Source: JAJKJG01 sp036389455
Lineage (GTDB): Bacteria; Pseudomonadota; Alphaproteobacteria; Rhizobiales; Beijerinckiaceae
Assembly: GCA_036389455.1 (NCBI GenBank)
Contig: DASVPW010000093.1
Coordinates: 1 to 64,000, forward strand
Direction: 5' to 3'
DNA length: 64,000 nt
Under the pieces are notes generated by a model. The model was not told the origin of the DNA, ran no database searches, and worked only from the letters and a program-made list of their open reading frames with translations. Each line of letters starts with the position of its first letter. Position 1 is the stretch's first letter. Positions 8,100 to 16,976 of this stretch are shown piece by piece. The translations under genes were made by a program, and so were the position numbers.

Positions 8100-9233
8100 T
8101 CACAGCATGCGGTCGAGGTGCTGCCGCAGCCGGTCGATCACCCGGTGCAGCGCGTCGCCCATGCGGGGGTAGAGCGGCAGGCGGACGAGGCGGGCGCTGA
8201 GATCCTCCGTGACGGGGAGACCGCCGGCGGCGCGGCCGAGGCGGCGGCCGGCCGGCGAGGCGTGCAGCGGCACGTAGTGGAACGGGGTCATGATCCCGTC
8301 GGCCTTCATGGCCGCGATCAGCGCCTCGCGCGTCTCCGCCGCCGGCAGGATCAGGTAGTAGAGGTGGGCGTTGTGCCGGCAGTGGGGCGGCACGGCCGGC
8401 GTGCGGACGCCGCGGTCGCGGAAGGGCCTCAGCGCCGCGTCGTAGGCGGTCCAGCTCGCGTGGCGGTCGGCCCGGATCGCGTCCGAGGCCTCGAGCTGGC
8501 CGTAGAGGAAGGACGCGATCAGCTCGCCCGGCAGGAACGACGAGCCGACGTCGACCCAGGTGTACTTGTCGACCTCGCCGCGGAAGAAGCGCTTGCGGTT
8601 CGTGCCCTTCTCGCGGACGATCTCGGCGCGCTCGACGAGGGCCGGGTCGTTGATCGCGAGGCACCCGCCTTCACCCGAGATGACGTTCTTGGTCTCGTGG
8701 AAGCTGAACGCCGCGAGCGTCCCGAGCGACCCGGCGGTGCGGCCCCGGTAGGTCGAGCCGAGCGCCTGCGCGGCGTCCTCCACGACGGCGAGCCCGTGCC
8801 GGCGCGCGACCGCGCCGATCGCGTCCATCTCGGCCGGGACGCCCGCGTAGTGGACGGGGAAGATCGCCTTCGTGTGCGCCGTGACGGCGTCCTCCACGAG
8901 CGATTCGTCGATGTTGAGCGTGTCCGGGCGGATGTCCACGAACACCGGCACGCCGCCCCGAAGCACCACCGCGTTCGCGGTCGACACGAAGGTGAACGAG
9001 GGCATGATCGCCTCGTCGCCCGGGCCGATGTCGAGGAGGAGCGCCGCCATCTCGAGGGCGGCGGTGCAGGAATGGGTGAGGAGCACCGCCTTCGCCCCGA
9101 TTTCCTGGGCGAGCCGCTGCTGGCAGCGCTCCGTGAAGGCGCCGTCGCCGGCGAGCTGCCCGCGCTCGACCGCCTCGCGGACGTAGTCGAGCTCCTTGCC
9201 GGCAAGGGTCGGGCGGTTGAAGGGGATCGGCAC
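8100..9233 (-). CDS. rffA: dTDP-4-amino-4,6-dideoxygalactose transaminase (RffA/WecE type)
   Basis: A 377-aa PLP-dependent DegT/DnrJ/EryC1-family aminotransferase. It resembles RffA (WecE), which converts dTDP-4-keto-6-deoxyglucose to dTDP-4-amino-4,6-dideoxygalactose for surface polysaccharides. Evidence: N-terminal IPFNRPTLAGKELDYV, LTHSCTAALEMAALL, the Asp of VVEDAAQALGS, and the PLP lysine Lys182 in FSFHETKN followed by ISGEGG. Length is standard (RffA is about 376). It lies in a minus-strand run of sugar genes (GT2, ATP-grasp/HAD, GtrA, this gene, SGNH-like). No dTDP-sugar synthesis genes are in the window. Confidence 0.88.
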   Translation of the reverse strand: MPIPFNRPTLAGKELDYVREAVERGQLAGDGAFTERCQQRLAQEIGAKAVLLTHSCTAALEMAALLLDIGPGDEAIMPSFTFVSTANAVVLRGGVPVFVDIRPDTLNIDESLVEDAVTAHTKAIFPVHYAGVPAEMDAIGAVARRHGLAVVEDAAQALGSTYRGRTAGSLGTLAAFSFHETKNVISGEGGCLAINDPALVERAEIVREKGTNRKRFFRGEVDKYTWVDVGSSFLPGELIASFLYGQLEASDAIRADRHASWTAYDAALRPFRDRGVRTPAVPPHCRHNAHLYYLILPAAETREALIAAMKADGIMTPFHYVPLHASPAGRRLGRAAGGLPVTEDLSARLVRLPLYPRMGDALHRVIDRLRQHLDRML

Positions 9234-9282
9234 GGCGGCTCCGAGGCGGGCAGCGGGTTATACGCGGCGCCCGCGGGGCTTG

Positions 9283-9723
9283 TCACACTCGACCGCCGGC
9301 CGGGCGGGCCGGCTCGGCGCCCGAGAAGACCCAGAACCGCTGTAGCAGGAAGAAGAACGCCGTCGCGAAAGCGAGGCCGACCAGCACCACCCACTCATGG
9401 CGCTGTCCCAAGACATCGACCCCGAGATGGAGGATCGCGGCCTGGAGCGCGAAGCTCGCGACGTAGCCGGCGCCGTAGCGCAGGAGCGAGCGCGCCGGCC
9501 CGGCCCTCGCACGGAACGTCCAGGCGCGGTTCGCCGCATAGGCGGGAAAAAACGCGATCACAGTCGCGAGCGTCAGCGCGCGCTTCGGCTCGACGCCGGC
9601 GCCGAGCGTCGCCCCATAGTAGATCGAGAGGGCGAAGAGGTTCGCTGCGGCGCCGACGACGAGATAGCGTGCGAACTTCCCGGCCTCGGGGAGGGACCGC
9701 GCGAGCCTCCCGGCGTCCGTCAC
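9283..9723 (-). CDS. GtrA-like membrane protein
   Basis: A 146-aa protein with four predicted membrane segments and the GtrA-like pattern (FARYLVVGAAANLFALSIYY at the N-terminus, then FFPAYAANRAWTFRA and a C-terminal LLQRFWVF). GtrA-type proteins are thought to help move polyprenyl-linked sugars across the inner membrane. Start is GTG at 9723, overlapping the stop of the ATP-grasp/HAD gene as GTGA, so the two are translationally coupled. With the upstream GT2 gene it makes the usual GtrA/GtrB pair, here with an unusual gene between them. Confidence 0.85.
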   Translation of the reverse strand: MTDAGRLARSLPEAGKFARYLVVGAAANLFALSIYYGATLGAGVEPKRALTLATVIAFFPAYAANRAWTFRARAGPARSLLRYGAGYVASFALQAAILHLGVDVLGQRHEWVVLVGLAFATAFFFLLQRFWVFSGAEPARPAGGRV

Positions 9724-11009
9724 CGCAGCTTCTCGCGCTGGAGGAGGTCGACCGCATCGGGCAAGAGCACCCGCAGGTCCGGGTGCCGCGCCTGGATGAC
9801 GAGGTTCTCGGTCACGGAGTCGTTGATCACCACGCAACGGGCCGGATCGATGGAAAAGTCGGAAAGCAGCGCCGCCACGCCGGCGGGCTTGTCGGCGACG
9901 CCGCGCACCGCCTCGAACAGCGCGCGCGGCAGGGCGAGGCGCTCGAGCGTGCCTTCCGGGTCGACGTTCTTGGTCAGGAGGAGCTGGCGCTTGCCCTGGT
10001 TGTGCAGGTCGTAGACGCGGGCGACGACGTCGGGATCGGCCTTGCCGTCCTTGCGCACGAGGGTGTCGTCGAGGTCGAAGATCACCCAGTCGAAGTCGCC
10101 GACCTCGCCGACGCTGCGCAGGAAGCGGTTGATGCGCACGCCCTCCAGGCGGCGCGGGACGGTGATCGGGTAGCCCATGAACAGGAACACCGAGATCAGC
10201 GGGATGTTGACCCCGGACAGCCGCGTCAGCGTCATCGAGCCGGAGACGCGGGCGTTGACCTCGAGCAGCGTCGGCGTGCCGTCCGCCGCCTCCTTGAACT
10301 GCGCGAACCACGGCCCCCGCAGCGGGATTTCCCGGGCGATCCGCCGCACGCTCTCCTCGATCCGCGGGTGGCGCACGCCCGTGGTGCCGACCGCGATGCC
10401 GCGGGCGATCTGGCCGCGCACCCGCACGTTCTGGAACATCAGGCCGCCATCGAGACCGCTCAGGCAGTCGACGGTGTACTCCGGCCCGGGAAGCCACTCG
10501 TGCATCAGGAGCGACCGGCGCCTTGCGAGGTCGAGCTCCTGGGCCGTCTCCACCAAAAAGCCGCCGCGGCTGCCGCTGCCGACATCGGGCTTCGCATAGC
10601 AAGGCAGCGGCGCCTCTCCGTCGTAGATTTTCGGGACCGGAATGTGCCCTCGGAGCCGCTCGTAAGTTTGGCGCTTCGAGAGCACCAGGTTTGCGGAATC
10701 GGGCGGGCTCGCGACGAAGCGGGCCGGCGGGTTGGTCCAGCCGGCGAACTCCGCCACGAGGGCATCGACGGTTGGGAAGACGAGATCGACGGCGTTCTCC
10801 CGCACGAGCGCCTCGAACCGTTCGCGGAAATCCGGCTCGCCGAGCGCCGGGCATTCGAGGTGGCGCTGCACGAGCACGCGGGAGGGGTCGTAGGCGCTGC
10901 CGAAGCTGCTGCCGCCCAGGAGCTCGACCTTGTTGCTCTTGGCGAGCGCTTGGAGAATCTCCAGCCCCGGCTCGTTCACCGACGGGAAGACGAGGACGCG
11001 GATGCTCAC
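9720..11009 (-). CDS. ATP-grasp domain fused to HAD phosphatase domain
   Basis: A 429-aa two-domain protein. Residues 1 to about 295 form an ATP-grasp ligase of the carbamoyl-phosphate-synthase/PylC-like type: KRQTYERLRGHIPVPKIYD, the glycine loop KPDVGSGSRGG, HEWLPGPEYTVDCLS, and the metal/ATP site LLEVNARVSGSMTL. Residues from about 310 form a HAD hydrolase: motif I DLDDTLV, motif II LLLTKN, and VINDSVTEN as the acidic motif. The fusion suggests ligation and phosphate removal on a sugar or amino-acid intermediate, which is inference. Start is GTG at 11009, coupled to the GT2 stop by a GTGA overlap. Confidence 0.75.
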   Translation of the reverse strand: MSIRVLVFPSVNEPGLEILQALAKSNKVELLGGSSFGSAYDPSRVLVQRHLECPALGEPDFRERFEALVRENAVDLVFPTVDALVAEFAGWTNPPARFVASPPDSANLVLSKRQTYERLRGHIPVPKIYDGEAPLPCYAKPDVGSGSRGGFLVETAQELDLARRRSLLMHEWLPGPEYTVDCLSGLDGGLMFQNVRVRGQIARGIAVGTTGVRHPRIEESVRRIAREIPLRGPWFAQFKEAADGTPTLLEVNARVSGSMTLTRLSGVNIPLISVFLFMGYPITVPRRLEGVRINRFLRSVGEVGDFDWVIFDLDDTLVRKDGKADPDVVARVYDLHNQGKRQLLLTKNVDPEGTLERLALPRALFEAVRGVADKPAGVAALLSDFSIDPARCVVINDSVTENLVIQARHPDLRVLLPDAVDLLQREKLR

Positions 11010-11998
11010 CGCTCTTCGTCCGGGAGGTTCACGGTGTCGCGAACGAAGTAGAGGGGCCGCTTCTTGGCTTCCTCGAAGGTCTTGCCGACGTAGATGCCGA
11101 CGATGCCGGTGATGAAGATCTGCACGCCCCCGACCACGAACACGGCGACGATCAGGCTCGCCCAGCCGGTGACCGGGATGCCCCATACGAGCGCCCGGAC
11201 CGCGATGGCGAGGCCGGCAAGGATCGAGAGCACCGCCATCGCGAGGCCGAGGAAGACCGCGATCTTCAGGGGCGTCTGCGAATGGGCGAGGATCGCGTTC
11301 GAGGCGAGCCGCGCGAGCTTCCCGAAGGTGTAGCTCGATTTTCCGTCCTCGCGCGGATGGTGCGGCAATTCGAGCGCGCCGACCATGAAGCCCATGTAGC
11401 TGAGGCTTGCCGGGAAGAGCCGCATCTGCTCCCGCATCTGCCGGAAGCCGTCCGCGACCCGGTCCGAGACGATGCGGAAGTTGCCGACGCTCCAGTCGAG
11501 CTCGAAGCCGGCGAGGAGATTGAAGGCGCGGTAGAACAGGCGCGAGGCATGGCGCTTTAAAAAGCCGTGCCCCTCCTTCCGGCGCACGCCGACGATCGCG
11601 TCGAAGCCCTCCCGGACCTTGGCGTAGAGGAGCGGGATGTCCTCCGGCGCGTCCTGGAGGTCGCAGTCCATGACCACGTACCACTCGGCCCGGGCGTGGT
11701 CGATGCCGGCGGTGAGCGCGTAGTGCTGGCCGAAGTTGCGGCTGAGCTGCACCCCGCGGATGCGCGGCTCCTCGCGCCCGAGCTCCTGGATGAGGGGCCA
11801 GGGATCGTCGGGGGCACGATCGTCGACGAGGACGATGGAGAAGTCGGGCGTGATCGTCTCCAGCGCCGCGACGAGGCGCGCGCACAGCTTGCGCAGGACG
11901 GCTTTGCCCATGTAGACGGGCACGACCACGGCGATCTCGTCCTTGACGCGAGACGCCCCGGTCAGCGCCTCCATGGTCCTTGGTGCCGCGGTCAGCAT
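11006..11998 (-). CDS. Glycosyltransferase family 2, DPM1/GtrB-like
   Basis: A 330-aa GT2 enzyme of the polyprenyl-phosphate glycosyltransferase type. The N-terminal catalytic domain has IAVVVPVYMGK, the Asp pair LVDDRAPDD, and VVMDCDLQDAPEDIP (the metal-binding DxD region). Two membrane helices follow (about 243-265 and 277-305), then a cytosolic tail. Enzymes of this type load a sugar onto undecaprenyl phosphate. Start at 11998 follows the strong site GGGGAGGAGA. It is first in a coupled run with the ATP-grasp/HAD gene and the GtrA-like gene, so the set probably makes and moves a lipid-linked sugar. Confidence 0.85.
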   Translation of the reverse strand: MLTAAPRTMEALTGASRVKDEIAVVVPVYMGKAVLRKLCARLVAALETITPDFSIVLVDDRAPDDPWPLIQELGREEPRIRGVQLSRNFGQHYALTAGIDHARAEWYVVMDCDLQDAPEDIPLLYAKVREGFDAIVGVRRKEGHGFLKRHASRLFYRAFNLLAGFELDWSVGNFRIVSDRVADGFRQMREQMRLFPASLSYMGFMVGALELPHHPREDGKSSYTFGKLARLASNAILAHSQTPLKIAVFLGLAMAVLSILAGLAIAVRALVWGIPVTGWASLIVAVFVVGGVQIFITGIVGIYVGKTFEEAKKRPLYFVRDTVNLPDEER

Positions 11999-12048
11999 TC
12001 TCCTCCCCGCTCCCGCCCGTGGCCTCCGGCTCTGGCCGATGACCGCCG

Positions 12049-13842
12049 ATGCCGGACCTCCATAGCGTGGCGCGCCGGCTTGCGCGAGGCCGCGGGCTCA
12101 AGGTCGCGGCGGCCGCGACCGCGCTCGCGGCCGCCGCCGTGCTCGCCGCGATCATGGCTTTCGCGGGACGCGGGTTCGACCTCACCGACGAGGCCTACTA
12201 CGTCCTGTCGATGCAGGAGCCGGCCGCCTACCGGATGACCTCGACCCTGTTCGGCTACGCGCTCCGCCCGGTCTATCTCCTCCTCGGCGGCTCGATTTTC
12301 GGCTTGCGCGTCTTCGGGGTGCTGGCGCTGGCCGCGCTCGGGGCGGCGGCCATGGCCCTCGTCCTCGCCTCGCGCCGGCAGCCCGGGACGTCCTCCCCCG
12401 CGCGGCGGGAGAGGGGAACCATGCAAAGCATGGTGGAGGGCGCGCGCCCGGCCGAGGGCGTGGCCGCGGCGCTCGTGGCAGGCGCCGTCCTCCCGGCGAT
12501 GTACGACGGCTTCTGGCTTCCGACCCCGTCCTACAACTGGCTCGTCCTGGCGGCGGCGCTCCTCCTCCTGCCGGCGATCCTGCTCCTCGCCGATCGGGAC
12601 CGCGGCCCTGCCCTCCCCGCCGCGCTCGCGGCGCTTGCCGGGCTGATCGCGGCCCTCGCGAAGCCGCCGACGGCCGCCGCCTACGCCGTCCTGTTCCTCG
12701 CGGCGGCGATTCTTCTGCTGCGCGAGCCGCGGCGGATCGCGGCCGTCCTCGCCCTCGCCTTCGCCTTCACGGCGGCGGGCCTCGCAGTGCTGGCAGCCCT
12801 CCTGCCTCTGGAGACCGTCTGGGCGCAGACGAAGGGCTACATGCAGATGCACGGCGCGGCGCCCCCGGCCGGGAGCGGCGTCATCCACGATCTCCTCGCC
12901 TTCCTCGTCCGCCCCCGCGGCTGGCCCGTCGTCGCTGCGGCGGTGGCGGCGGGCCTTGCGGCCCGGCGCGACCCGGCAATGCGCACCCGCCGCATTGCCG
13001 CGGCCCTGGCGACGGCCGCCATCGCCGTCGCGGCGGTGCGAATCCTCCTCTTCCGGCCCTACCCGAACCTCGGGCCCGGGATGGCCGCCGTCGCCTACGG
13101 CGCGATCGCCCTCGCCCTTATCGGAGGCGCCGACCGGCGCCTCTGCCTCGCGTTGGCGCTTTCGGCGCTCCTGCCTCTCGGGGCGGCGGTCGGGACCACC
13201 AACGACACCCCCTCCCAAACCTCCCTCCACGCCGGCCTCTTCGGCCTTGTCGCGCTGATCGCCGCCGCGTCCGTCCGCCGAACTGAGGTGACGACGTTCG
13301 CGGCCCTCGCCCTCGTGCTGCTCACGGGAGCTGCCGTGTGGAAAGGACTTGCAAGACCCTATCGGCTCGCCGCGCCGCTGTGGCGGCAGACCGAGACGGT
13401 CGAGATCGGCAGGCATGGAACTCTCAAGCTCGATCCCCGCACCGCCGCCTTCATCCGCGCGCTCCGCGAGGGCGCGGTCCAAAGGGGCTTCTGCGCCGGC
13501 GACCCGGTCGTCGACCTTACCGGCGAGCTGCCGGGCGTGGCGGTGGCGCTCGGGGGCAAGACGCCGGGCCTTCCCTGGCTGTTCGGCGGCTATCCCTTCT
13601 CCGAGACCCTCGCCGCCTGGGCCCTCGCCGGCGTCGACGCGCCGACGCTGGGCCGCGCCTGGCTCGTCGTCGGGGAGAACCGCACGGCGTTCCCGGGCTC
13701 CTTCGTCCGCGCGCTCGGCTTCCCGTTCCCGGACGCCTACGACCCTACCTTCGAAGGCGCCCATCCGCTCCACGGCACCCCGGTCCGCCTGTACCGGCCC
13801 CGGGCGGCGGCCGGCGCGTCATGCCCCGGACCGGGCCGATGA
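12049..13842 (+). CDS. Polytopic membrane protein, GT39-like glycosyltransferase candidate
   Basis: A 597-aa protein with about ten hydrophobic segments and a C-terminal soluble domain (about 440-590). Near the N-terminus, FDLTDEAYYVLSM resembles the periplasmic acidic motif of GT39/ArnT-like transferases that use lipid-linked sugars. Diverged from the minus-strand GT2 operon, so it may be the transferase that uses the lipid-linked sugar. The stretch encoded by about 12385-12465 is a palindromic-repeat insertion that adds roughly 27 polar residues in a loop (RRQPGTSSPARRERG). Whether it is a catalytic transferase is unproven. Confidence 0.55.
   Translation: MPDLHSVARRLARGRGLKVAAAATALAAAAVLAAIMAFAGRGFDLTDEAYYVLSMQEPAAYRMTSTLFGYALRPVYLLLGGSIFGLRVFGVLALAALGAAAMALVLASRRQPGTSSPARRERGTMQSMVEGARPAEGVAAALVAGAVLPAMYDGFWLPTPSYNWLVLAAALLLLPAILLLADRDRGPALPAALAALAGLIAALAKPPTAAAYAVLFLAAAILLLREPRRIAAVLALAFAFTAAGLAVLAALLPLETVWAQTKGYMQMHGAAPPAGSGVIHDLLAFLVRPRGWPVVAAAVAAGLAARRDPAMRTRRIAAALATAAIAVAAVRILLFRPYPNLGPGMAAVAYGAIALALIGGADRRLCLALALSALLPLGAAVGTTNDTPSQTSLHAGLFGLVALIAAASVRRTEVTTFAALALVLLTGAAVWKGLARPYRLAAPLWRQTETVEIGRHGTLKLDPRTAAFIRALREGAVQRGFCAGDPVVDLTGELPGVAVALGGKTPGLPWLFGGYPFSETLAAWALAGVDAPTLGRAWLVVGENRTAFPGSFVRALGFPFPDAYDPTFEGAHPLHGTPVRLYRPRAAAGASCPGPGR
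12385..12465. repeat. Palindromic repeat inserted within a coding sequence
   Basis: The segment contains CCCCCGC-GCGG-CGGGAGAGGGG and ATGC-AAA-GCAT hairpins and looks like the intergenic palindromes of this genome, but it lies in the membrane-protein gene. The reading frame is kept, adding a polar, Arg-rich loop between two hydrophobic segments. Confidence 0.5.
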
Positions 13843-14373
13843 GCGCCGCGGCAGCATCCTGAGGAGCGTGGCGTCGCGGCGGACGAAGTGATGGTGGAGC
13901 GCCGCGGCGGCGTGGACCAGCGCCACGCCGACGAGCGTGAAGGCCAGGGCGAAGTGGACCAGGAACACAGCCTTGGCGAACGCCTCGCTCCCCGGCGCCG
14001 GAAGCGTCAGCGGGATCGTCCAGAACAGGTTGACGGGGGCGCAGCAGGACGACGTCGCCGTCCAGCCGGCGAGCGGGACGACGACGATCAGGACGTAGAG
14101 CGCATAATGCGAAAGATGCGCCGCGAGCCGCTGCCAGCCCGGGATGCCTGGCTCGAGCGGCGGCGCCCCCTTCCGGGCGCGGACGAGAATGCGGACGAGC
14201 GCGAGGGCGAGGACGACGAGCCCGACCGACTTGTGCAGCTCATAGAGGGTGTTCTTCAGCTCCCCGTCGCCGAGACGCGCCATCGTGAGCCCGACCGCCG
14301 CCTGGACGACGATGAGAAGGGCTATCGTCCAATGAAGCCATTTCTGGGCGGGCGCATAGCCCCTCGGTTCCAT
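13819..14373 (-). CDS. Cytochrome b561 family protein
   Basis: A 184-aa inner-membrane protein with four transmembrane helices and the histidines expected for two b hemes: His in KWLHWTI (helix 1), LHKSVGL (helix 2), HLSHYALY (helix 3) and ALHHHF (helix 4). The family moves electrons between quinol and acceptors such as superoxide or periplasmic partners. I chose the ATG at 14373 (MEPRGYAPAQKW); the longer frame to 14586 has no sensible N-terminus. The gene overlaps the 3' end of the convergent membrane-protein gene by 24 bases. Confidence 0.88.
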   Translation of the reverse strand: MEPRGYAPAQKWLHWTIALLIVVQAAVGLTMARLGDGELKNTLYELHKSVGLVVLALALVRILVRARKGAPPLEPGIPGWQRLAAHLSHYALYVLIVVVPLAGWTATSSCCAPVNLFWTIPLTLPAPGSEAFAKAVFLVHFALAFTLVGVALVHAAAALHHHFVRRDATLLRMLPRRSSARSGA

Positions 14374-14848
14374 GGTGGCACCCTTCGGGATTCGTTCGGA
14401 TCGCGGTCCTGCCTTGCCGTCGATGTCCAGCCTGCAGGAGTTCCGCAATCGGACGGCTTGCCGGCCTGAGGCACAGCCTCGCACGATCCGGCTTTCCGAT
14501 GAAGCAGCCATCGAGCCAGTCGGGCCTTGCCGGACCGGAGATTCAGCGCTGCCCCTATGCACTCGCCGCCGGCCGGAGCGCTGCAACCTCAGGACAGTGC
14601 CCGACAGGGCGCCCGCTCTCGCCTCCGATTCATGCGTCGGCGTGGACGAGATATCGGCCGTGCCGAGCGGGCATCGGCGTGCGCCTGCATGTCAGGGGCA
14701 ACTCATGCCAGCTTTCATTGGGCAAGCCATGTGAATCCATTCCGGCGAGCGCCGCGTTGTCCGAAGTTTGGCCTGCGCGCGCAGGTATGTGTTCTCGACG
14801 CCAAGTATCCGTTACGATTCTTCATAGGCTTCATTGGAGAGTTGGCCC
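14374..14848. other. Intergenic region upstream of mucR
   Basis: This 475-base gap separates divergent cytochrome b561 and mucR genes and should hold both promoters. Short frames here give Cys/Arg-rich translations without domains, and I see no RNA gene, repeat or clear promoter match. Base composition falls towards the mucR end. Confidence 0.5.
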
Positions 14849-15295
14849 ATGACCGCAGGTTTGCCGTCGCAGTCGCTGGATTGCTTGACGCTGGCCAGCG
14901 ACATTGTCGCATCCTATGTGACGCATAATTCTGTTCCCCAAGCAGACTTGGGGGAATTGATCATTGCCGTTCACAAAGCGCTTTTGCAGGTGTCGTCAAA
15001 TCAGCCGGTCGAGGAAACGCCCACCCCGCCCAAGCCGCCGGTGCCGGTCGGCAGGACCGTCCGGCCCGACTACATCGTCAGCCTCGAGGACGGGCGTCAG
15101 TACCGGTCGCTCAAGCGCCATCTCAGGGCACGCGGGCTGACGCCGGAAGCATATCGCGCCAAGTGGGGCTTGCGACCCGACTACCCGATGGTGGCGCCGA
15201 ACTATTCGAAGGTCCGCTCCGATCTGGCAAAGGCTGCGGGCCTCGGACAGAAGACCACGGCACGAAAGCGTAAGGCACGGAAACCGTCTGCGTGA
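14849..15295 (+). CDS. mucR: MucR/Ros family transcriptional regulator
   Basis: A 148-aa MucR/Ros-type regulator, a DNA-binding protein that in alphaproteobacteria controls exopolysaccharide, motility and cell-cycle genes. The N-terminal helix region includes LASDIVASYVTHNSV and the C-terminal zinc-finger-like core is SLKRHLRARGLTPEAYRAKW followed by YPMVAPNYSKVRSDLAK. The two Cys ligands of Ros are absent: the usual CLEDG-like segment reads SLEDGRQ here, while both His-side features (RHL) remain. The start at 14849 follows GGAGAG. The Lys/Arg-rich tail probably contacts DNA. Confidence 0.9.
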   Translation: MTAGLPSQSLDCLTLASDIVASYVTHNSVPQADLGELIIAVHKALLQVSSNQPVEETPTPPKPPVPVGRTVRPDYIVSLEDGRQYRSLKRHLRARGLTPEAYRAKWGLRPDYPMVAPNYSKVRSDLAKAAGLGQKTTARKRKARKPSA

Positions 15296-15468
15296 CGTTG
15301 GGAGAAGATACGGGTGGCCGCGAACCGCTCTCGAGCGGATCCGAAACCCGTTCGGACCTGTAACCGATTCCACAAGGTCTGAGGCGTCCGCGGCTTGCCG
15401 GAGACTTACAAAAGGGTAGTGTCCGCTCTTATTGACGTGGTGCTTCAATCTTTTCATCGGCCCGGACG

Positions 15469-15882
15469 ATGCCAGATCGCAAATCTCTCGATCCCATCGA
15501 TCAGCATATGGGAAAGCGGCTGCGCGAGGCGCGAAACCTGCGCAGGGTTGGGCAGGAAAGGCTCGCCGAGCAATTGGGCCTCACGTTCCAGCAGATCCAG
15601 AAATACGAGAAGGGCGCGAACCGGATCGCGGCGTCCCGCCTTCTTTCCATCGCCCAATTCCTGCGCCTTCCCGTGGAGTTCTTCTACGAAGGGGCGCTCG
15701 ACGAGGACGGTCCCCGCGACCCATCCGCCGCCGAAGAACGCGAGCTGCTGCGGACCGTGCTCGCGGTGCGCTCGCCCGAGAACAGGCGTCTGCTGAGGGA
15801 AATGGCCCGGGTCATGGCGGATCGCGAGCCCGGATCGGGAGACCCTACACACGCACGCAAAGGGCCGCCGCGCCGCCGCTGA
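15469..15882 (+). CDS. XRE-family helix-turn-helix regulator
   Basis: A 137-aa protein with one Cro/C1-type HTH in residues 12-70 (GKRLREARNLRRVGQERLAE, then QQIQKYEKGANRIAASRL). This is the single-HTH type common in alphaproteobacteria, often in several chromosomal copies. The C-terminal half is helical, then becomes Pro/Arg-rich. It stands alone 173 bases after mucR and ahead of the quorum-sensing island. There is no visible link to a specific target. Confidence 0.85.
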   Translation: MPDRKSLDPIDQHMGKRLREARNLRRVGQERLAEQLGLTFQQIQKYEKGANRIAASRLLSIAQFLRLPVEFFYEGALDEDGPRDPSAAEERELLRTVLAVRSPENRRLLREMARVMADREPGSGDPTHARKGPPRRR

Positions 15883-16060
15883 GCTGGCTAGTTTGCCGCG
15901 TCCTGCTCGCACTGGAAGACGCGCAGTGAGCTTTTCGGCACGTTACTACTTTGCGATGAGCTAAACTATTCTTGCTACTTTAAGAAGTTATTTCCCTCTG
16001 TTCAGACCTTGGCTAGTCTATCGCGCGTCGCCAAGCGGCGCCCGGGCCGGGAATCTTTCA

Positions 16061-16972
16061 ATGGAGATGGGAATTCTTGCGGAGGCTCCCGGGCTCGATC
16101 GACGCGAGTTCGCGTTGCCGAGCGGCCGGATCTCGGCGCTGTTCGCTCCCGGCCGCAGATCCACGGTTCTCCTCGTCCATGGCAACTCTTCCTGCAAGGA
16201 GGTTTTCGCGCGGCAGTTCGGCCCCCTGGTGTCCAGCGGGTTCGGGGTGCTGGCCGCCGACCTCCCGGGGCATGGCGGGTCGGCGAACGCCGGCGAACCG
16301 AAAGCCGTCTACAGCTTTCCAGGGTATGCGGCCGTGTTGAGCAGCCTGCTGGACGAGCTCGCGCTCGACGACGTCCAGGTGCTGGGCTGGTCCCTCGGGG
16401 GTCACGTCGGGCTGGAGCTGTGGGGGACGGACCCGCGCGTCCGCTCGTTGCTCATCACGGGAACGCCGCCGATCAGGCCCAGCCCCGAGGCGCTCCGCGA
16501 CGCCTTCACGGACAGTCCAGGAATGGACCTCGCGGGGAAGCGAGACTTCACGGCCGCCGATGCCCTGACCTATGCCACCCTCATGCTGGGCGGCCCCGAG
16601 CATGTTTCGGATCGTCTCCTTGGCGCCGTGCGGCGGACCGACGGGGATGCGCGGTTCTGGATGGTGAGGAACGGCCTCGCCGGCACGGGCGTCGACCAAG
16701 CCCGGTTGGTCCGCTCCGGGCCAAAGCCGCTTGCCGTCGTGCAGGGAGCCAGGGACCCCTTCCTCAATCTGCAATACCTGCATGCGCTGTCCTACCGGAG
16801 GCTTTGGCGAGACGGGGTCCAGCTCATCGAGACGGCCGGCCACGCGCCGCACTGGCAGGCGCCCGCCGTGTTCAACGCGCTGATGCTGGGCTTCCTCGAG
16901 TGGGCGGACGGTCGCGGACACCAAAACTGGACTCCGGAAAGCATCTCTGTTGGGATGAGCGCGCCAGGGTGA
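16061..16972 (+). CDS. Alpha/beta hydrolase in an operon with luxR
   Basis: A 303-aa alpha/beta hydrolase. VLLVHGNSSCKEVF holds the oxyanion region, GWSLGGH the nucleophile Ser, GARDPFL the acid Asp and GHAPHW the catalytic His. The stop lies only 4 bases before the luxR start, so the pair is one operon. Being tied to a LuxR gene raises the possibility that it acts on acyl-homoserine lactones or on a product of the island, since some lactonases use this fold. Sequence alone does not show this. BioH-like esterase or a biosynthetic thioesterase are alternatives. Confidence 0.75.
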   Translation: MEMGILAEAPGLDRREFALPSGRISALFAPGRRSTVLLVHGNSSCKEVFARQFGPLVSSGFGVLAADLPGHGGSANAGEPKAVYSFPGYAAVLSSLLDELALDDVQVLGWSLGGHVGLELWGTDPRVRSLLITGTPPIRPSPEALRDAFTDSPGMDLAGKRDFTAADALTYATLMLGGPEHVSDRLLGAVRRTDGDARFWMVRNGLAGTGVDQARLVRSGPKPLAVVQGARDPFLNLQYLHALSYRRLWRDGVQLIETAGHAPHWQAPAVFNALMLGFLEWADGRGHQNWTPESISVGMSAPG

Positions 16973-16976
16973 GCAG

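Noticed and set aside
14499..14928. Several plus-strand frames before mucR
   Set aside because: No domain, Cys/Arg-rich, overlapping each other; one overlaps the mucR start.
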